This document shows, piece after piece, positions 16,373 to 24,406 of a DNA stretch of 64,000 bases (its first letter is position 1; each line of letters starts with the position of its first letter). Under the pieces are notes generated by a model. The model had not been told where the DNA came from. It saw only the letters and a list, made by a program, of their open reading frames with translations, and did not search any database. Source of the stretch: Oscillospiraceae bacterium (GTDB lineage: Bacteria; Bacillota; Clostridia; Oscillospirales; Oscillospiraceae); the NCBI GenBank assembly GCA_902778285.1, contig CACYXC010000012.1:21525-85524 (forward strand), read 5' to 3'. A program made the position numbers and the translations under genes.

Positions 16373-18223
16373 ATGAATACTCATCTTCCTGAACTGCAGG
16401 ATAAGGCAAGCCGGCTGCCGCTGCTGCCGGGCGTGTACATCATGCTCGACGAGCGCAGCGAGGTCATCTATGTCGGCAAGGCCAAAAAACTGAAAAACCG
16501 CGTCAGCAGCTATTTTCACGGGGAGCACCTGCCCAAGGTGGCGGCCATGGTCGAGAAGGTGGCGGACTTCAACGTCATCGTCGCGGGCAGCGAGTTTGAG
16601 GCGCTGGTGCTCGAAAACTCGCTCATCAAGCGACATAAGCCGCACTACAACATCCTTTTGAAGGACGACAAGGGCTATCCCTTCGTGCGCGTGGACCTGC
16701 GGCAGGAGTATCCGGTGATGAGCATCTCCAGCCGCGCCGGGAAGGACGGCGCGCGCTACTTTGGCCCCTACGGCGGCCGGAGCCAGACCCGCGACATCAT
16801 CAGTACCATCAGCAAGGCCCTGCTGCTGCCCGACTGCTCGCGCAGATTTCCGCGGGATATCGGGAAGGAGAGGCCCTGCCTCAACTACCACATGGGCAGC
16901 TGCGCCGGCTGGTGCCTGCCCGACAGCAGCGATGAGGATTACCGCGCCCGGATGCGGCAGGCCGTGCTGATCCTGGACGGCAAGAGCGGGGAGCTGATCG
17001 AGGAGTTGCGCGGCCAGATGGAGACGGCGGCGGAGGAGCTGCGCTTCGAGCGCGCGGCCGAGCTGCGCGACCGGCTGCGGGCGATCGAGGGCCTCGCCAA
17101 CAGGCAGCGCGTCATTTCCACCGCCTTCGCCGACACGGACGCCGTGGGCTTCTGCCGCGGCGCCAGGACCTGCTTTACGGTGCTGCATTTTGTGGACGGC
17201 GATCTGGCCGGCAAGGACGTGGAGATGATGGACGAGCCCTTGGAGGAGGACGGCGAGGCCGTCTCCGGCCTTGTGCGGCAATACTACACGGCCCGCCGCG
17301 GCGGCTGGCCGAAATCCGTCCTGCTCCCGGTCGAGATCGAGGACCGGGAGGAGCTCGAGACCCTGCTCAGCGAGACCGCCGGGCGGAGAGTCTATCTCGA
17401 GACGCCGAAGCGCGGCGAGCGCATGCGCCTCATCGAGAGCGCGGCCGTGAACGCGCGGGAAGAGATCCAACGCCGCACCACCCAGCAGCAGCGCCGCTCC
17501 AAGACCCTGGAGTGGCTGCAGAAAGCGCTTGAACTTGAGAATTTCCCCAGCCGCATCGAGGCCTTCGACATATCCAACCTCGGCGATACCGGCATCGTCG
17601 CGGCCATGACCGTGCACGTGGACGGAAAGCCGCTCAAGCGGGATTACCGGAAGTTCCGTATCCGCGATCTGGACGGTCAGGACGACTACGCCAGCATGTA
17701 TCAGGCGGTGCATCGCCGCTTTCAGCACTATGTGGACGGGGACGCGAAGTTTGCGCCCCTGCCGGATCTGCTGCTCATCGACGGCGGCGATGTGCACGCC
17801 GCGACGGCCCGGCAGGCGGTCATGGATCTCGGTCTCAGCGTGCCGATCTTCGGCATGGTCAAGGATGACCGGCACCGCACCCGCGCGCTCATCACGCCCG
17901 ACGGGCGGGAGATCGGCATCAGCGGCAATCAGGCGGTCTTTGCGCTCGTCGGGAACATCCAGGAGGAGACCCACCGCAGCGCGATCACCTACCAGCGGCA
18001 GCTGAGAAGCGAGAGCTACAATTCCTCCCTCGACAGGATCGAGGGCGTGGGCCCGAAGCGGCGAACGGACCTCATGAAGGCCTTCAAGTCTGTCCGGGCC
18101 ATCCGCGAGGCGAGCCTCGAACAGCTCCGGCTCGTGGTGCCGAAAAACACCGCGCAGGCGGTGTATGAGTACTTCCATCGGGCAGAGGAAGAAAGTGAGC
18201 TTCCCGCGGAGAAGGAGCGGTAG
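16373..18223 (+). CDS. uvrC: Excinuclease ABC subunit C
   Basis: Makes both incisions in nucleotide excision repair with UvrAB. 616 residues. N-terminal GIY-YIG nuclease: LPGVYIMLDERSEVIYVGKA (about 15-34); UVR domain about residues 205-240 (ELRFERAAELRDRL); RNase H-like nuclease with IEAFDISNLG, LLLIDGGDVH and VKDDRHRTRAL; C-terminal helix-hairpin-helix IEGVGPKRRTDLMKAF. ATG 16373 follows CGGAG by 7 bases; the longer upstream frame is repeat DNA. Confidence 0.97.
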   Translation: MNTHLPELQDKASRLPLLPGVYIMLDERSEVIYVGKAKKLKNRVSSYFHGEHLPKVAAMVEKVADFNVIVAGSEFEALVLENSLIKRHKPHYNILLKDDKGYPFVRVDLRQEYPVMSISSRAGKDGARYFGPYGGRSQTRDIISTISKALLLPDCSRRFPRDIGKERPCLNYHMGSCAGWCLPDSSDEDYRARMRQAVLILDGKSGELIEELRGQMETAAEELRFERAAELRDRLRAIEGLANRQRVISTAFADTDAVGFCRGARTCFTVLHFVDGDLAGKDVEMMDEPLEEDGEAVSGLVRQYYTARRGGWPKSVLLPVEIEDREELETLLSETAGRRVYLETPKRGERMRLIESAAVNAREEIQRRTTQQQRRSKTLEWLQKALELENFPSRIEAFDISNLGDTGIVAAMTVHVDGKPLKRDYRKFRIRDLDGQDDYASMYQAVHRRFQHYVDGDAKFAPLPDLLLIDGGDVHAATARQAVMDLGLSVPIFGMVKDDRHRTRALITPDGREIGISGNQAVFALVGNIQEETHRSAITYQRQLRSESYNSSLDRIEGVGPKRRTDLMKAFKSVRAIREASLEQLRLVVPKNTAQAVYEYFHRAEEESELPAEKER

Positions 18224-18241
18224 TTCGCAGTATCCCCCAGT

Positions 18242-18276
18242 CAGCTTCGCTGAAAGCCCCCTTTAGGCAAGGGGGC
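18242..18276. repeat. Short paired hairpins (family V) before rsmD
   Basis: CAGC-TTC-GCTG followed by GCCCCCTT / AAGGGGGC (18256-18263/18269-18276), the same two-hairpin layout as at 10465-10497. Confidence 0.55.
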
Positions 18277-18297
18277 CTGAGAGGAAGGAGATTTACA

Positions 18298-18840
18298 ATG
18301 AGAGTTATCACCGGCTCTGCCAGGGGCAGAAAGCTGAAAACGCCGGAGAACTATGACATCCGCCCCACCACGGACAACGTGAAGGAGGCTCTGTTCAACA
18401 TCCTTCAGTTCGATATCGAGGGCCGTCGGGTGCTGGATCTCTTCGCCGGGACCGGGCAGCTCGGCATCGAGGCGCTCAGCCGCGGCGCGGCGGAGGCCGT
18501 GTTCGTGGACGAGAGCCGCGAGAGCGTGCGCATCGTGAAGGAGAATCTGAAGGCCTGCGGTCTGAGCGCCTCGGTGTTTCAGATGAACGCGCTGGAATTC
18601 CTGCGCTCCTGCGGGCAGTTCGACCTGATCTTCATCGATCCGCCCTATGACGCGGGGCTGTACGAGCCGGTCCTCAAAAGCATCAATGCAATTGACATCC
18701 TGTCGTATGGTGGTATAATTGCCTGTGAAGCACGCCGCGAAACGGAGCTGCCGGAGATGACAGCGCCCTATGTCCGCAGGAAGGAATACCGTTACGGCAA
18801 GGTGAAAATCTGCATTTACACAAAGGGAACGGAAGCATGA
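18298..18840 (+). CDS. rsmD: 16S rRNA (guanine966-N2)-methyltransferase RsmD
   Basis: SAM-dependent N2-methyltransferase for G966 of 16S rRNA. 180 residues. MRVITGSARGRKLKTPE is the RsmD start; RPTTDNVKEALFNIL, LDLFAGTGQLGIEALSRGA (SAM motif I) and the catalytic FIDPPYD follow. GGAAGGAG is 7 bases before the ATG. It overlaps coaD by four bases (ATGA), the common rsmD-coaD pairing in Firmicutes. Confidence 0.95.
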   Translation: MRVITGSARGRKLKTPENYDIRPTTDNVKEALFNILQFDIEGRRVLDLFAGTGQLGIEALSRGAAEAVFVDESRESVRIVKENLKACGLSASVFQMNALEFLRSCGQFDLIFIDPPYDAGLYEPVLKSINAIDILSYGGIIACEARRETELPEMTAPYVRRKEYRYGKVKICIYTKGTEA

Positions 18841-19331
18841 GAATCGCGATCTGTCCGGGCAGCTTTGACCCGATCACCCTCGGCCACCTGAACATCATCC
18901 GCCGCTGCTCCCGCATCTTCGACAAGGTCGTGGTCTGCGTGATGAACAACGCGGCCAAGCCCTCTCCGATGTTTACGGTGGAGGAAAAGATCGACATGGT
19001 GCGCCGCGCGGTCAGCCGCTACCCCAACGTGACGGTGGACTGCTCCTCGGGCCTGCTTGCCGAGTACGCCCGGCAGTACGAGGGCGCCGTGATCGTCAAG
19101 GGCCTGCGCGCCGCCTCGGATTTCGAGTACGAGTTCCAGATGAACCTGATCAACAAAAAGATCAACCCCGATCTGGAGACCATGTTCCTCACCGCCAGCG
19201 AGAAGTATACCTTCCTCTCCTCCTCCGTCGTGCGGGAGATGGCGATGTACGGGGCGGATCTGACGGGTCTGGTGCCCAACGAGATCATGGAAGATATACA
19301 GAAGAAAGCACAGCTTTGGAGGAATCAGTGA
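18837..19331 (+). CDS. coaD: Phosphopantetheine adenylyltransferase CoaD
   Basis: Transfers AMP from ATP to 4'-phosphopantetheine, the penultimate step to coenzyme A. 164 residues. Nucleotidyltransferase signatures: CPGSFDPITLGHLNIIRR (HxGH-type TLGH) and the C-terminal SSSVVREMA. VKGLRAASDFEYEFQM is the pantetheine-binding segment. It overlaps rsmD by four bases and its stop overlaps the next ATG by one base, so all three genes form one unit ending at the terminator near 19950. Confidence 0.97.
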   Translation: MRIAICPGSFDPITLGHLNIIRRCSRIFDKVVVCVMNNAAKPSPMFTVEEKIDMVRRAVSRYPNVTVDCSSGLLAEYARQYEGAVIVKGLRAASDFEYEFQMNLINKKINPDLETMFLTASEKYTFLSSSVVREMAMYGADLTGLVPNEIMEDIQKKAQLWRNQ

Positions 19332-19888
19332 TGGAAAACGGCAACGTCATCGAGCTGCTTGATTCGCTTTACGCCATGGTGACAGAGGCCTGGGGCGTCC
19401 CCCTCGGCAACGACAAGTGCATCATCGAGCGCGACAGGGCCATTGAGCTCATCAACGAGATCAAAAACAGCCTGCCCAGCGCCATCGCGGAATCCAAGCG
19501 TCTTGTCGCCGCGCGCGACGAGTTCATCGGCAACGCCAAGCGCGAGGCGGAGTCGCTGCGCAGGAACGCGGAGGAGAAGGCCCGCAGCATGGTCGAGGAG
19601 CAGGAGGTCATGCGTGTGGCCCGCGCCCGCAGCGTGGAGATGATCGCCACGGCCGAGGCCAGATCCCGTGAGCTGCGCCGTATCGCTAACGAGTATGTGG
19701 ACGATATCATGCGCCAGACGGAGGAGAACCTGTCCTCTTCGCTCTCTACGATCCGCGCCGCCCACGGCGCCTTCCAGCAGCGGACCAGACCGGCCGCCCA
19801 GCCCGCCGTCAAACCGGCGGCCAAGCCCGCCGCGCAGAGCGCCGCGCCCAAAGCGGGCAGCGCCATCGTCCCCGAGCTCGGAGACTGA
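19331..19888 (+). CDS. Coiled-coil protein downstream of coaD, unknown function
   Basis: 185 residues. The body (about 25-140) is almost entirely helical and charged, with repeated Ala/Arg/Glu heptads suggesting a long coiled coil. The C-terminal 45 residues are a low-complexity Ala-Pro-Lys tail ending AIVPELGD. There is no signal peptide or membrane segment. I do not recognise a specific family; similar coiled-coil proteins resembling DivIVA or ATP-synthase b follow coaD in other Clostridia. GGAGGA sits 7 bases before ATG 19331, favouring it over the upstream TTG. Confidence 0.75.
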   Translation: MENGNVIELLDSLYAMVTEAWGVPLGNDKCIIERDRAIELINEIKNSLPSAIAESKRLVAARDEFIGNAKREAESLRRNAEEKARSMVEEQEVMRVARARSVEMIATAEARSRELRRIANEYVDDIMRQTEENLSSSLSTIRAAHGAFQQRTRPAAQPAVKPAAKPAAQSAAPKAGSAIVPELGD

Positions 19889-19902
19889 GCTTCCTCTGTT
19901 GA

Positions 19903-19954
19903 AAAAACCACGCCCGTATCCCGGAGAGATCCGACATATGGGCGTGATTTTTTT
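19903..19954 (+). terminator. Rho-independent terminator after the rsmD-coaD unit
   Basis: Stem CACGCCCGTAT / ATATGGGCGTG (one G-U pair) followed by seven T; A-run on the 5' side would also allow reverse-strand use. Confidence 0.85.
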
Positions 19955-20023
19955 GCGGACACAAGACCTTGTATCCCCTGAAAAAGTGGAGGAAAAATGA
20001 CAAAAATCAACGAAAAGTTTCTC

Positions 20024-20052
20024 TTGCTTTTTGTCTGGGGCTCCCCTATAAT
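20024..20052 (+). promoter_or_regulatory. Promoter of the mraZ/dcw cluster
   Basis: TTGCTT (20024-20029), exactly 17 bp, TATAAT (20047-20052). The expected start point, near 20059, falls immediately upstream of the MraZ boxes. Confidence 0.75.
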
Positions 20053-20060
20053 AAACATGC

Positions 20061-20087
20061 AAAGTGGTTAGAAGTGGTGGAAAATGG
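20061..20087 (+). promoter_or_regulatory. MraZ operator: three boxes at 10-bp spacing
   Basis: AAAGTGG (20061), GAAGTGG (20071) and AAAATGG (20081) repeat with an exact 10-bp period, as in known MraZ binding repeats, which place GTGG-like boxes one helical turn apart upstream of mraZ. They lie at about +3 to +29, so bound MraZ would block its own operon. Confidence 0.75.
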
Positions 20088-20118
20088 TGCACTTTTCCAC
20101 AATAGGGGGGCGAAAACC

Positions 20119-20535
20119 GTGACGGGCGAATACCAGCATTCTCTTGACAACAAGGGGCGTCTTTTCATTCCCGCCAAGCTTCGGGATGAGCTGGGCGAGG
20201 TCTTTTACATCACCCTGTCGATGGATCGCTGCCTCTGCGCCTACAGCGGTGAGGCCTGGCGCGCCCTGTCCGACAAGGTCGACGCCATGCCCTATGTCAG
20301 GCAGCGCAAAATGCGCCCGCTGTTCGCCCACGCCGCCCGCTGTGAGCTGGACGCGCAGGGCCGCGCGCTGATCCCGCAGAATCTGCGCGAGTACGCCGGC
20401 TTTACGAAAAATGTGACGGTGGTCGGCTGCAACAACCACGCCGAGCTCTGGGACAGCGAGAGCTGGCGCGCGGTATTCGAGGCGGAGACGAGCCCGGAAA
20501 ATATCGCCGCCGTCATGGAGGAGCTGGAATTCTGA
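20119..20535 (+). CDS. mraZ: Transcriptional regulator MraZ
   Basis: AbrB-like DNA-binding protein that autoregulates the dcw cluster. 138 residues from GTG 20119, with AGGGGGG 10 bases upstream. Two MraZ repeats: GEYQHSLDNKGRLFIPAKLRDEL (about 3-25) and AARCELDAQGRALIPQNLREYAG (about 72-94), both with the D-x-K/Q-G-R-x-x-IP core. The frame is open far upstream but crosses the promoter and operator, so the GTG is the sensible start. TGA overlaps the rsmH ATG by one base. Confidence 0.95.
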   Translation: MTGEYQHSLDNKGRLFIPAKLRDELGEVFYITLSMDRCLCAYSGEAWRALSDKVDAMPYVRQRKMRPLFAHAARCELDAQGRALIPQNLREYAGFTKNVTVVGCNNHAELWDSESWRAVFEAETSPENIAAVMEELEF

Positions 20536-21470
20536 TGGATGCGCCGATGCACGTTTCCGTACTCCTGCACGAATGTATCGACAACCTGAACATAAAACCG
20601 GATGGGATTTACCTGGACGGCACGCTTGGTATGGGCGGGCACTCGTATGAGATCGCTTCCCGCCTGACCACGGGCCGTCTTATTTGCGTGGATCGGGACG
20701 AGACCGCCATCGAGCGCGCGGGCGCGCGTCTGGCGCCGTTTGCCGACAAAATCACGCTGGTGCACGGCAATTTCGCCGACGCCGCGGCGATCCTGGATTC
20801 CCTCGGCATCGAGGGCGCGGACGGGATGCTCTTCGATCTGGGCGTCTCCTCGCCGCAGCTGGACGAGGCTGAGCGCGGCTTTTCCTACATGCAGGACGCG
20901 CCACTGGATATGCGGATGGACGGCTCCGCCGCCCTGACGGCCTCTGACGTCGTCAACAGCTGGAGCGCCGAGAAGCTCAACCGCATCCTCTGGGATTACG
21001 GGGAGGAGCGCTATGCCCGCCGCATCACGGCGGGGATCCTGGCCGCCCGGGAGAAAAAGCCCATTGCGTCCACGCTGGCGCTGGTGGACGTTATCAAGGC
21101 GGCGCTGCCCGCCGCGGCGCTGCGGGAGAAGCAGCACCCGGCCAAGCGCAGCTTTCAGGCCATCCGCATCGCCGTCAACGACGAGCTGGGGGCGATCGCC
21201 ACGATGATGGAGACCGCGCCGGACAAGCTCAAAATCGGCGGCCGGCTCTGCGTCATCAGCTTTCATTCGCTGGAGGACCGGATCGTCAAATCCGGCATCG
21301 CCGCGCGCGAAAACGGCTGCACCTGCCCGCGGGAGGCGCCCGTATGCACCTGCGGCTTCGTGAAAACGCTGCGCTCCGTCAGCCGCAAACCGATATTGCC
21401 GAGCGAGGACGAGATCGAGAGAAATCCGCGCGCCCGCAGCGCGAAGCTTCGCGTGGCGGAGAGAGTTTAA
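20535..21470 (+). CDS. rsmH: 16S rRNA (cytosine1402-N4)-methyltransferase RsmH
   Basis: Methylates C1402 in the ribosomal P site. 311 residues. HVSVLLHECIDNLNIKPDGIY, DGTLGMGGHS (SAM motif I), FDLGVSSPQLDEAERGFSY and CVISFHSLEDRIVK are family signatures; the C-terminal RNPRARSAKLRVAERV is also typical. Translation is coupled to mraZ. Two bases after the stop begins a perfect 18-bp hairpin, the first stem of a family I array. Confidence 0.97.
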   Translation: MDAPMHVSVLLHECIDNLNIKPDGIYLDGTLGMGGHSYEIASRLTTGRLICVDRDETAIERAGARLAPFADKITLVHGNFADAAAILDSLGIEGADGMLFDLGVSSPQLDEAERGFSYMQDAPLDMRMDGSAALTASDVVNSWSAEKLNRILWDYGEERYARRITAGILAAREKKPIASTLALVDVIKAALPAAALREKQHPAKRSFQAIRIAVNDELGAIATMMETAPDKLKIGGRLCVISFHSLEDRIVKSGIAARENGCTCPREAPVCTCGFVKTLRSVSRKPILPSEDEIERNPRARSAKLRVAERV

Positions 21471-21471
21471 T

Positions 21472-21625
21472 CTCTGACGAATCAGTCCTTTGAGGACTGA
21501 TTCGTCAGAGGGTTTCTCACGCTTATCGCACGAGGCGCGCGTGAAATGCGCCTCGTTTGGTCGGCGTGAGGCCTCGCATGGCTCGGCTCAGGGTGTTTTT
21601 GCCGAGGCGAAGCCCCGTCAAAAAC
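21472..21625 (+). repeat. Intergenic hairpin array, family I copy A
   Basis: Stem 1 is a perfect 18-bp hairpin (21472-21489/21493-21510, 3-base loop). Stem 2 CTCACGC/GCGTGAG (21516-21522/21564-21570) encloses TTATCGC, an 8-bp inner hairpin (21531-21538/21548-21555) and TTGGTCG. Stem 3 (21595-21601/21619-21625) follows the conserved GCTCGGCTCAGGGTG. Copies at 26927 and 28348 keep the single-stranded blocks but use different stem bases. No gene is seen in the 216 bases between rsmH and ftsL. Confidence 0.8.
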
Positions 21626-21686
21626 GAAATAACAACAATTAGGTTCACAAGACAGATACAGATGGTAACCGGAATAGGAGCCGGAT

Positions 21687-21971
21687 TTGAAGCAAGTAAA
21701 CGAGATCCTGTTTCGCGCCGTGTGTCTTTGCGCAGCGGCGCTCCTGCTGGTCATAAGCCTGCTGTGCTCGATCCGCGTGACCGCCGTCAACGATCGGGCG
21801 GCGCGGCTGGAGCGGGAGAACGCCGCCCTGGAGGCGGAGATCGCCGTGCTCGCGGCGCGCGCGGAGAGCAGGCTGAGCCTGGAGGAGCTGGAGCGCTATG
21901 CCGTGGAAAAGCTCGGCATGCAGCGCCTGAGTCCCGGTCAGGTCATCCTGATCGAGACGCCTGAGAGATAA
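21687..21971 (+). CDS. ftsL: Cell division protein FtsL
   Basis: 94-residue bitopic protein: short cytoplasmic N-terminus, one membrane helix (about 9-29, FRAVCLCAAALLLVISLLCSI), then a leucine-zipper-like coiled coil (about 36-70) ending ERYAVEKLGMQRLSPGQVILIE, the FtsL/DivIC-type tail. Acts in the FtsQLB (DivIB-FtsL-DivIC) complex that activates septal synthesis. Start TTG 21687 follows AGGAG. Identification rests on topology and its place between rsmH and the class B PBP. Confidence 0.85.
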   Translation: MKQVNEILFRAVCLCAAALLLVISLLCSIRVTAVNDRAARLERENAALEAEIAVLAARAESRLSLEELERYAVEKLGMQRLSPGQVILIETPER

Positions 21972-22020
21972 AAAGTGGGAGCATGTTCGCCGGAACCGAT
22001 GAATATGGATAGCTGAACGA

Positions 22021-22051
22021 CACATTTGACGGCAGCGCCTTCAAATGTGAA
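22021..22051 (+). promoter_or_regulatory. Hairpin in the leader of the class B PBP gene
   Basis: CACATTTGA (22021-22029) can pair with TCAAATGTG (about 22041-22049), ending just upstream of the GTGGAGG ribosome binding site. It may tune translation; no function is proven. Confidence 0.35.
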
Positions 22052-22067
22052 CTGTGGAGGCAAAGCC

Positions 22068-24404
22068 ATGTTCCCAAACAAAAACCCCGCGCCCGCGGGT
22101 GCGGTCAGCCCGCCGAACCGGCAGATGCTCCGGCGCTGCGCGGTGCTTGCGGCGCTCTTCGGCATCCTGCTCTTTGTCCTGCTGCTGGCGCGGCTGTTCC
22201 AGCTGCAGATCCTCGAGCACGAGCGCTATGAGCGCCTCGCCATGGAGCAGCAGCTGCGCGACGCGCCGACTGCCGCCGCCAGAGGCAGGATCTGTGATAC
22301 CGACGGCAATCCGCTGGCCGTCTCCGCCTCGGTCGACAACGTCTACCTCAGCCCGGCGGAGATCCAGGCCTACGGGGAAGACCCGGCGCTGATCGCTCAG
22401 GGCCTCGCGGAGATCCTTGGGCTCGATGAGCGGGAGCTCCTGCAAAAATGCACGCAGACGGGCTCCTGGTACGTGACCGTCGCGCGTAAGCTGGAGCGGG
22501 AGCAGGCGGACGAGATCCGCGCCTTCAAGAACGAATACGGCCTTCGCGGCGTGCGGCTCGAGACCGATACCAGGAGATACTATCCCAATTCCAGCCTGGC
22601 CTGCCACCTGATCGGCTTCGTGGGGACCGACAACTACGGGCTCGAGGGCATCGAAGCGCGCTACGACAGCGTGCTCGCCGGCACGGCGGGACGGACCCGC
22701 CGCATGACCAACGCCTTCGGCACCGATCTGCTCTTTGAGCAGTTCGAGAGCTTCGAGCCGGGACAGGACGGCTGCGACGTGATCACCACGCTGGATACGA
22801 CCATCCAGTATTACGTCGAAAAGCATCTGCGTCAGGCTGTCGCGGATTACGACATCCAAAACGGCGCCGGCGCCATCGCCATGAACGTAAAAACCGGGGC
22901 GATCCTGGCTATGGCCTCGCTCGACGACTACGACCTCAACCGCTTTCTGGAGGTCGGCGCGCAGGCGCAGGCGAGGATCGACGCGGCGCAGAGCGAGGAG
23001 GAGCGACAGGAACTCCTGCGCTCTGCGCAGATCCGCCAGTGGCGCAACAAGGCCCTGTCCGACACCTATGAGCCCGGCTCCACCTTCAAGATCATCACAC
23101 TGGCCATGGCGCTCGAGGAGGGCGCGGTCAGCGAGAGCAGCAGCTTTTTCTGCCCCGGCAGCGTCAGCGTCAAGGGGCGCAGCAGCCCGATCCGCTGCTG
23201 GAAGGACGGCGGGCACGGCTCGCAGAACCTGACGCAGGCGGTGCAGCACTCCTGCAACGCGGCCTTCGTCAACATCGGCCTGCGCGTCGGCGCGGAGCGA
23301 TTCTACGACTACTGCGAGGCCTTCGGTTTTCTGGAGAAGACCGGGGATGCGGACGAAAACCTGACTGCCGTCACGGGGATCGATCTCTCCGGCGAGAGCG
23401 GCAGTATCTGGTGGAGCGAGAATACCTTCTGCTCGCCGCGAAACCTCTCGCAGCTCGCGGCGGCCTCCTTCGGCCAGACCTTCACGATCACGCCGCTGCA
23501 GCTCATCACGGCGGTCTCCGCCTGTGTCAACGGCGGCTATCTCATGCAGCCCTATGTGGTGCAGAGGATCGTCAATCCCGACGGCACGACGGCCTCCGAG
23601 CGGCAGCCGACGCTGCGCCGCCAGGTGATCAGCGAGGAGACCAGCGCCAGGGTCCGCACGATCCTGGAGCAGGTGGTGGGCGATGCGAAGGAGGGCACGG
23701 GCCGCAACGCGGCGGTGGCCGGATACCGCATCGGCGGCAAGACCGGCACCAGCGAGAAGGTGAGCCTCGAGGCGCAGACCGGTGTCAAGCAGTACATCGT
23801 CTCCTTTCTCGGCTTCGCCCCGGCGGACGATCCGAAGATCGCCGTGCTGGTATTTCTGGATACGCCGTCCAACGCCTCCGGCGTTTACGTCAGCGGCGGC
23901 CAGATGGCGGCACCCGTGGTGGGGAACATGATGGCCGATATCCTGCCCTATCTGGGCGTGGAGCCCGTTCTGAGCGAGGAGGAGGCCGCGCGGATCGACG
24001 TACAGACGCCGCTGCTGACGGGCCTTTCGCTCACAGAGGCGGCCGGACGGGTCCGGGATGCGCAGCTTCGTTACCGCAGCATCGGCAGCGGGGACACCGT
24101 GACCGATCAGCTGCCCGCCGCCGGGCAGAGCATCGCCCGCGGCACCGAGATCATTTTGTATCTGGGGGCGGAGCCCTCACAGGACACGGAGATCCTCCCG
24201 GATCTGACCGGGATGGACTACGAGCAGGCCCGCGACACGCTCTCGTACTACGGCCTCTATCTGCGCACCGCAAGCCCGGTGGGCGCGGCGGGGGAGCAGA
24301 AGGTCGGCGGCCAGAGTGTGGCGGCCGGAACAGCGCTGGATCACGGCAGCGTCATCACCGTGACGCTGATCGACAGCGACGAAACGATGTTGGGAATCTA
24401 CTGA
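22068..24404 (+). CDS. Class B penicillin-binding protein with PASTA domains (SpoVD/PBP2B type)
   Basis: DD-transpeptidase for septal or spore-cortex peptidoglycan, partner of the SEDS protein FtsW. 778 residues: N-terminal membrane helix (about 27-48), dimerisation domain beginning RGRICDTDGNPLAVS, transpeptidase with catalytic STFK, SCN and KTGT motifs, then two C-terminal PASTA domains (about 645-778; LLTGLSLTEAAGRV and LPDLTGMDYEQARDTL). PASTA domains are found in both division PBP2B and sporulation SpoVD of Firmicutes. ATG 22068 has GTGGAGG upstream. Directly followed by murE. Confidence 0.93.
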   Translation: MFPNKNPAPAGAVSPPNRQMLRRCAVLAALFGILLFVLLLARLFQLQILEHERYERLAMEQQLRDAPTAAARGRICDTDGNPLAVSASVDNVYLSPAEIQAYGEDPALIAQGLAEILGLDERELLQKCTQTGSWYVTVARKLEREQADEIRAFKNEYGLRGVRLETDTRRYYPNSSLACHLIGFVGTDNYGLEGIEARYDSVLAGTAGRTRRMTNAFGTDLLFEQFESFEPGQDGCDVITTLDTTIQYYVEKHLRQAVADYDIQNGAGAIAMNVKTGAILAMASLDDYDLNRFLEVGAQAQARIDAAQSEEERQELLRSAQIRQWRNKALSDTYEPGSTFKIITLAMALEEGAVSESSSFFCPGSVSVKGRSSPIRCWKDGGHGSQNLTQAVQHSCNAAFVNIGLRVGAERFYDYCEAFGFLEKTGDADENLTAVTGIDLSGESGSIWWSENTFCSPRNLSQLAAASFGQTFTITPLQLITAVSACVNGGYLMQPYVVQRIVNPDGTTASERQPTLRRQVISEETSARVRTILEQVVGDAKEGTGRNAAVAGYRIGGKTGTSEKVSLEAQTGVKQYIVSFLGFAPADDPKIAVLVFLDTPSNASGVYVSGGQMAAPVVGNMMADILPYLGVEPVLSEEEAARIDVQTPLLTGLSLTEAAGRVRDAQLRYRSIGSGDTVTDQLPAAGQSIARGTEIILYLGAEPSQDTEILPDLTGMDYEQARDTLSYYGLYLRTASPVGAAGEQKVGGQSVAAGTALDHGSVITVTLIDSDETMLGIY

Positions 24405-24406
24405 AC

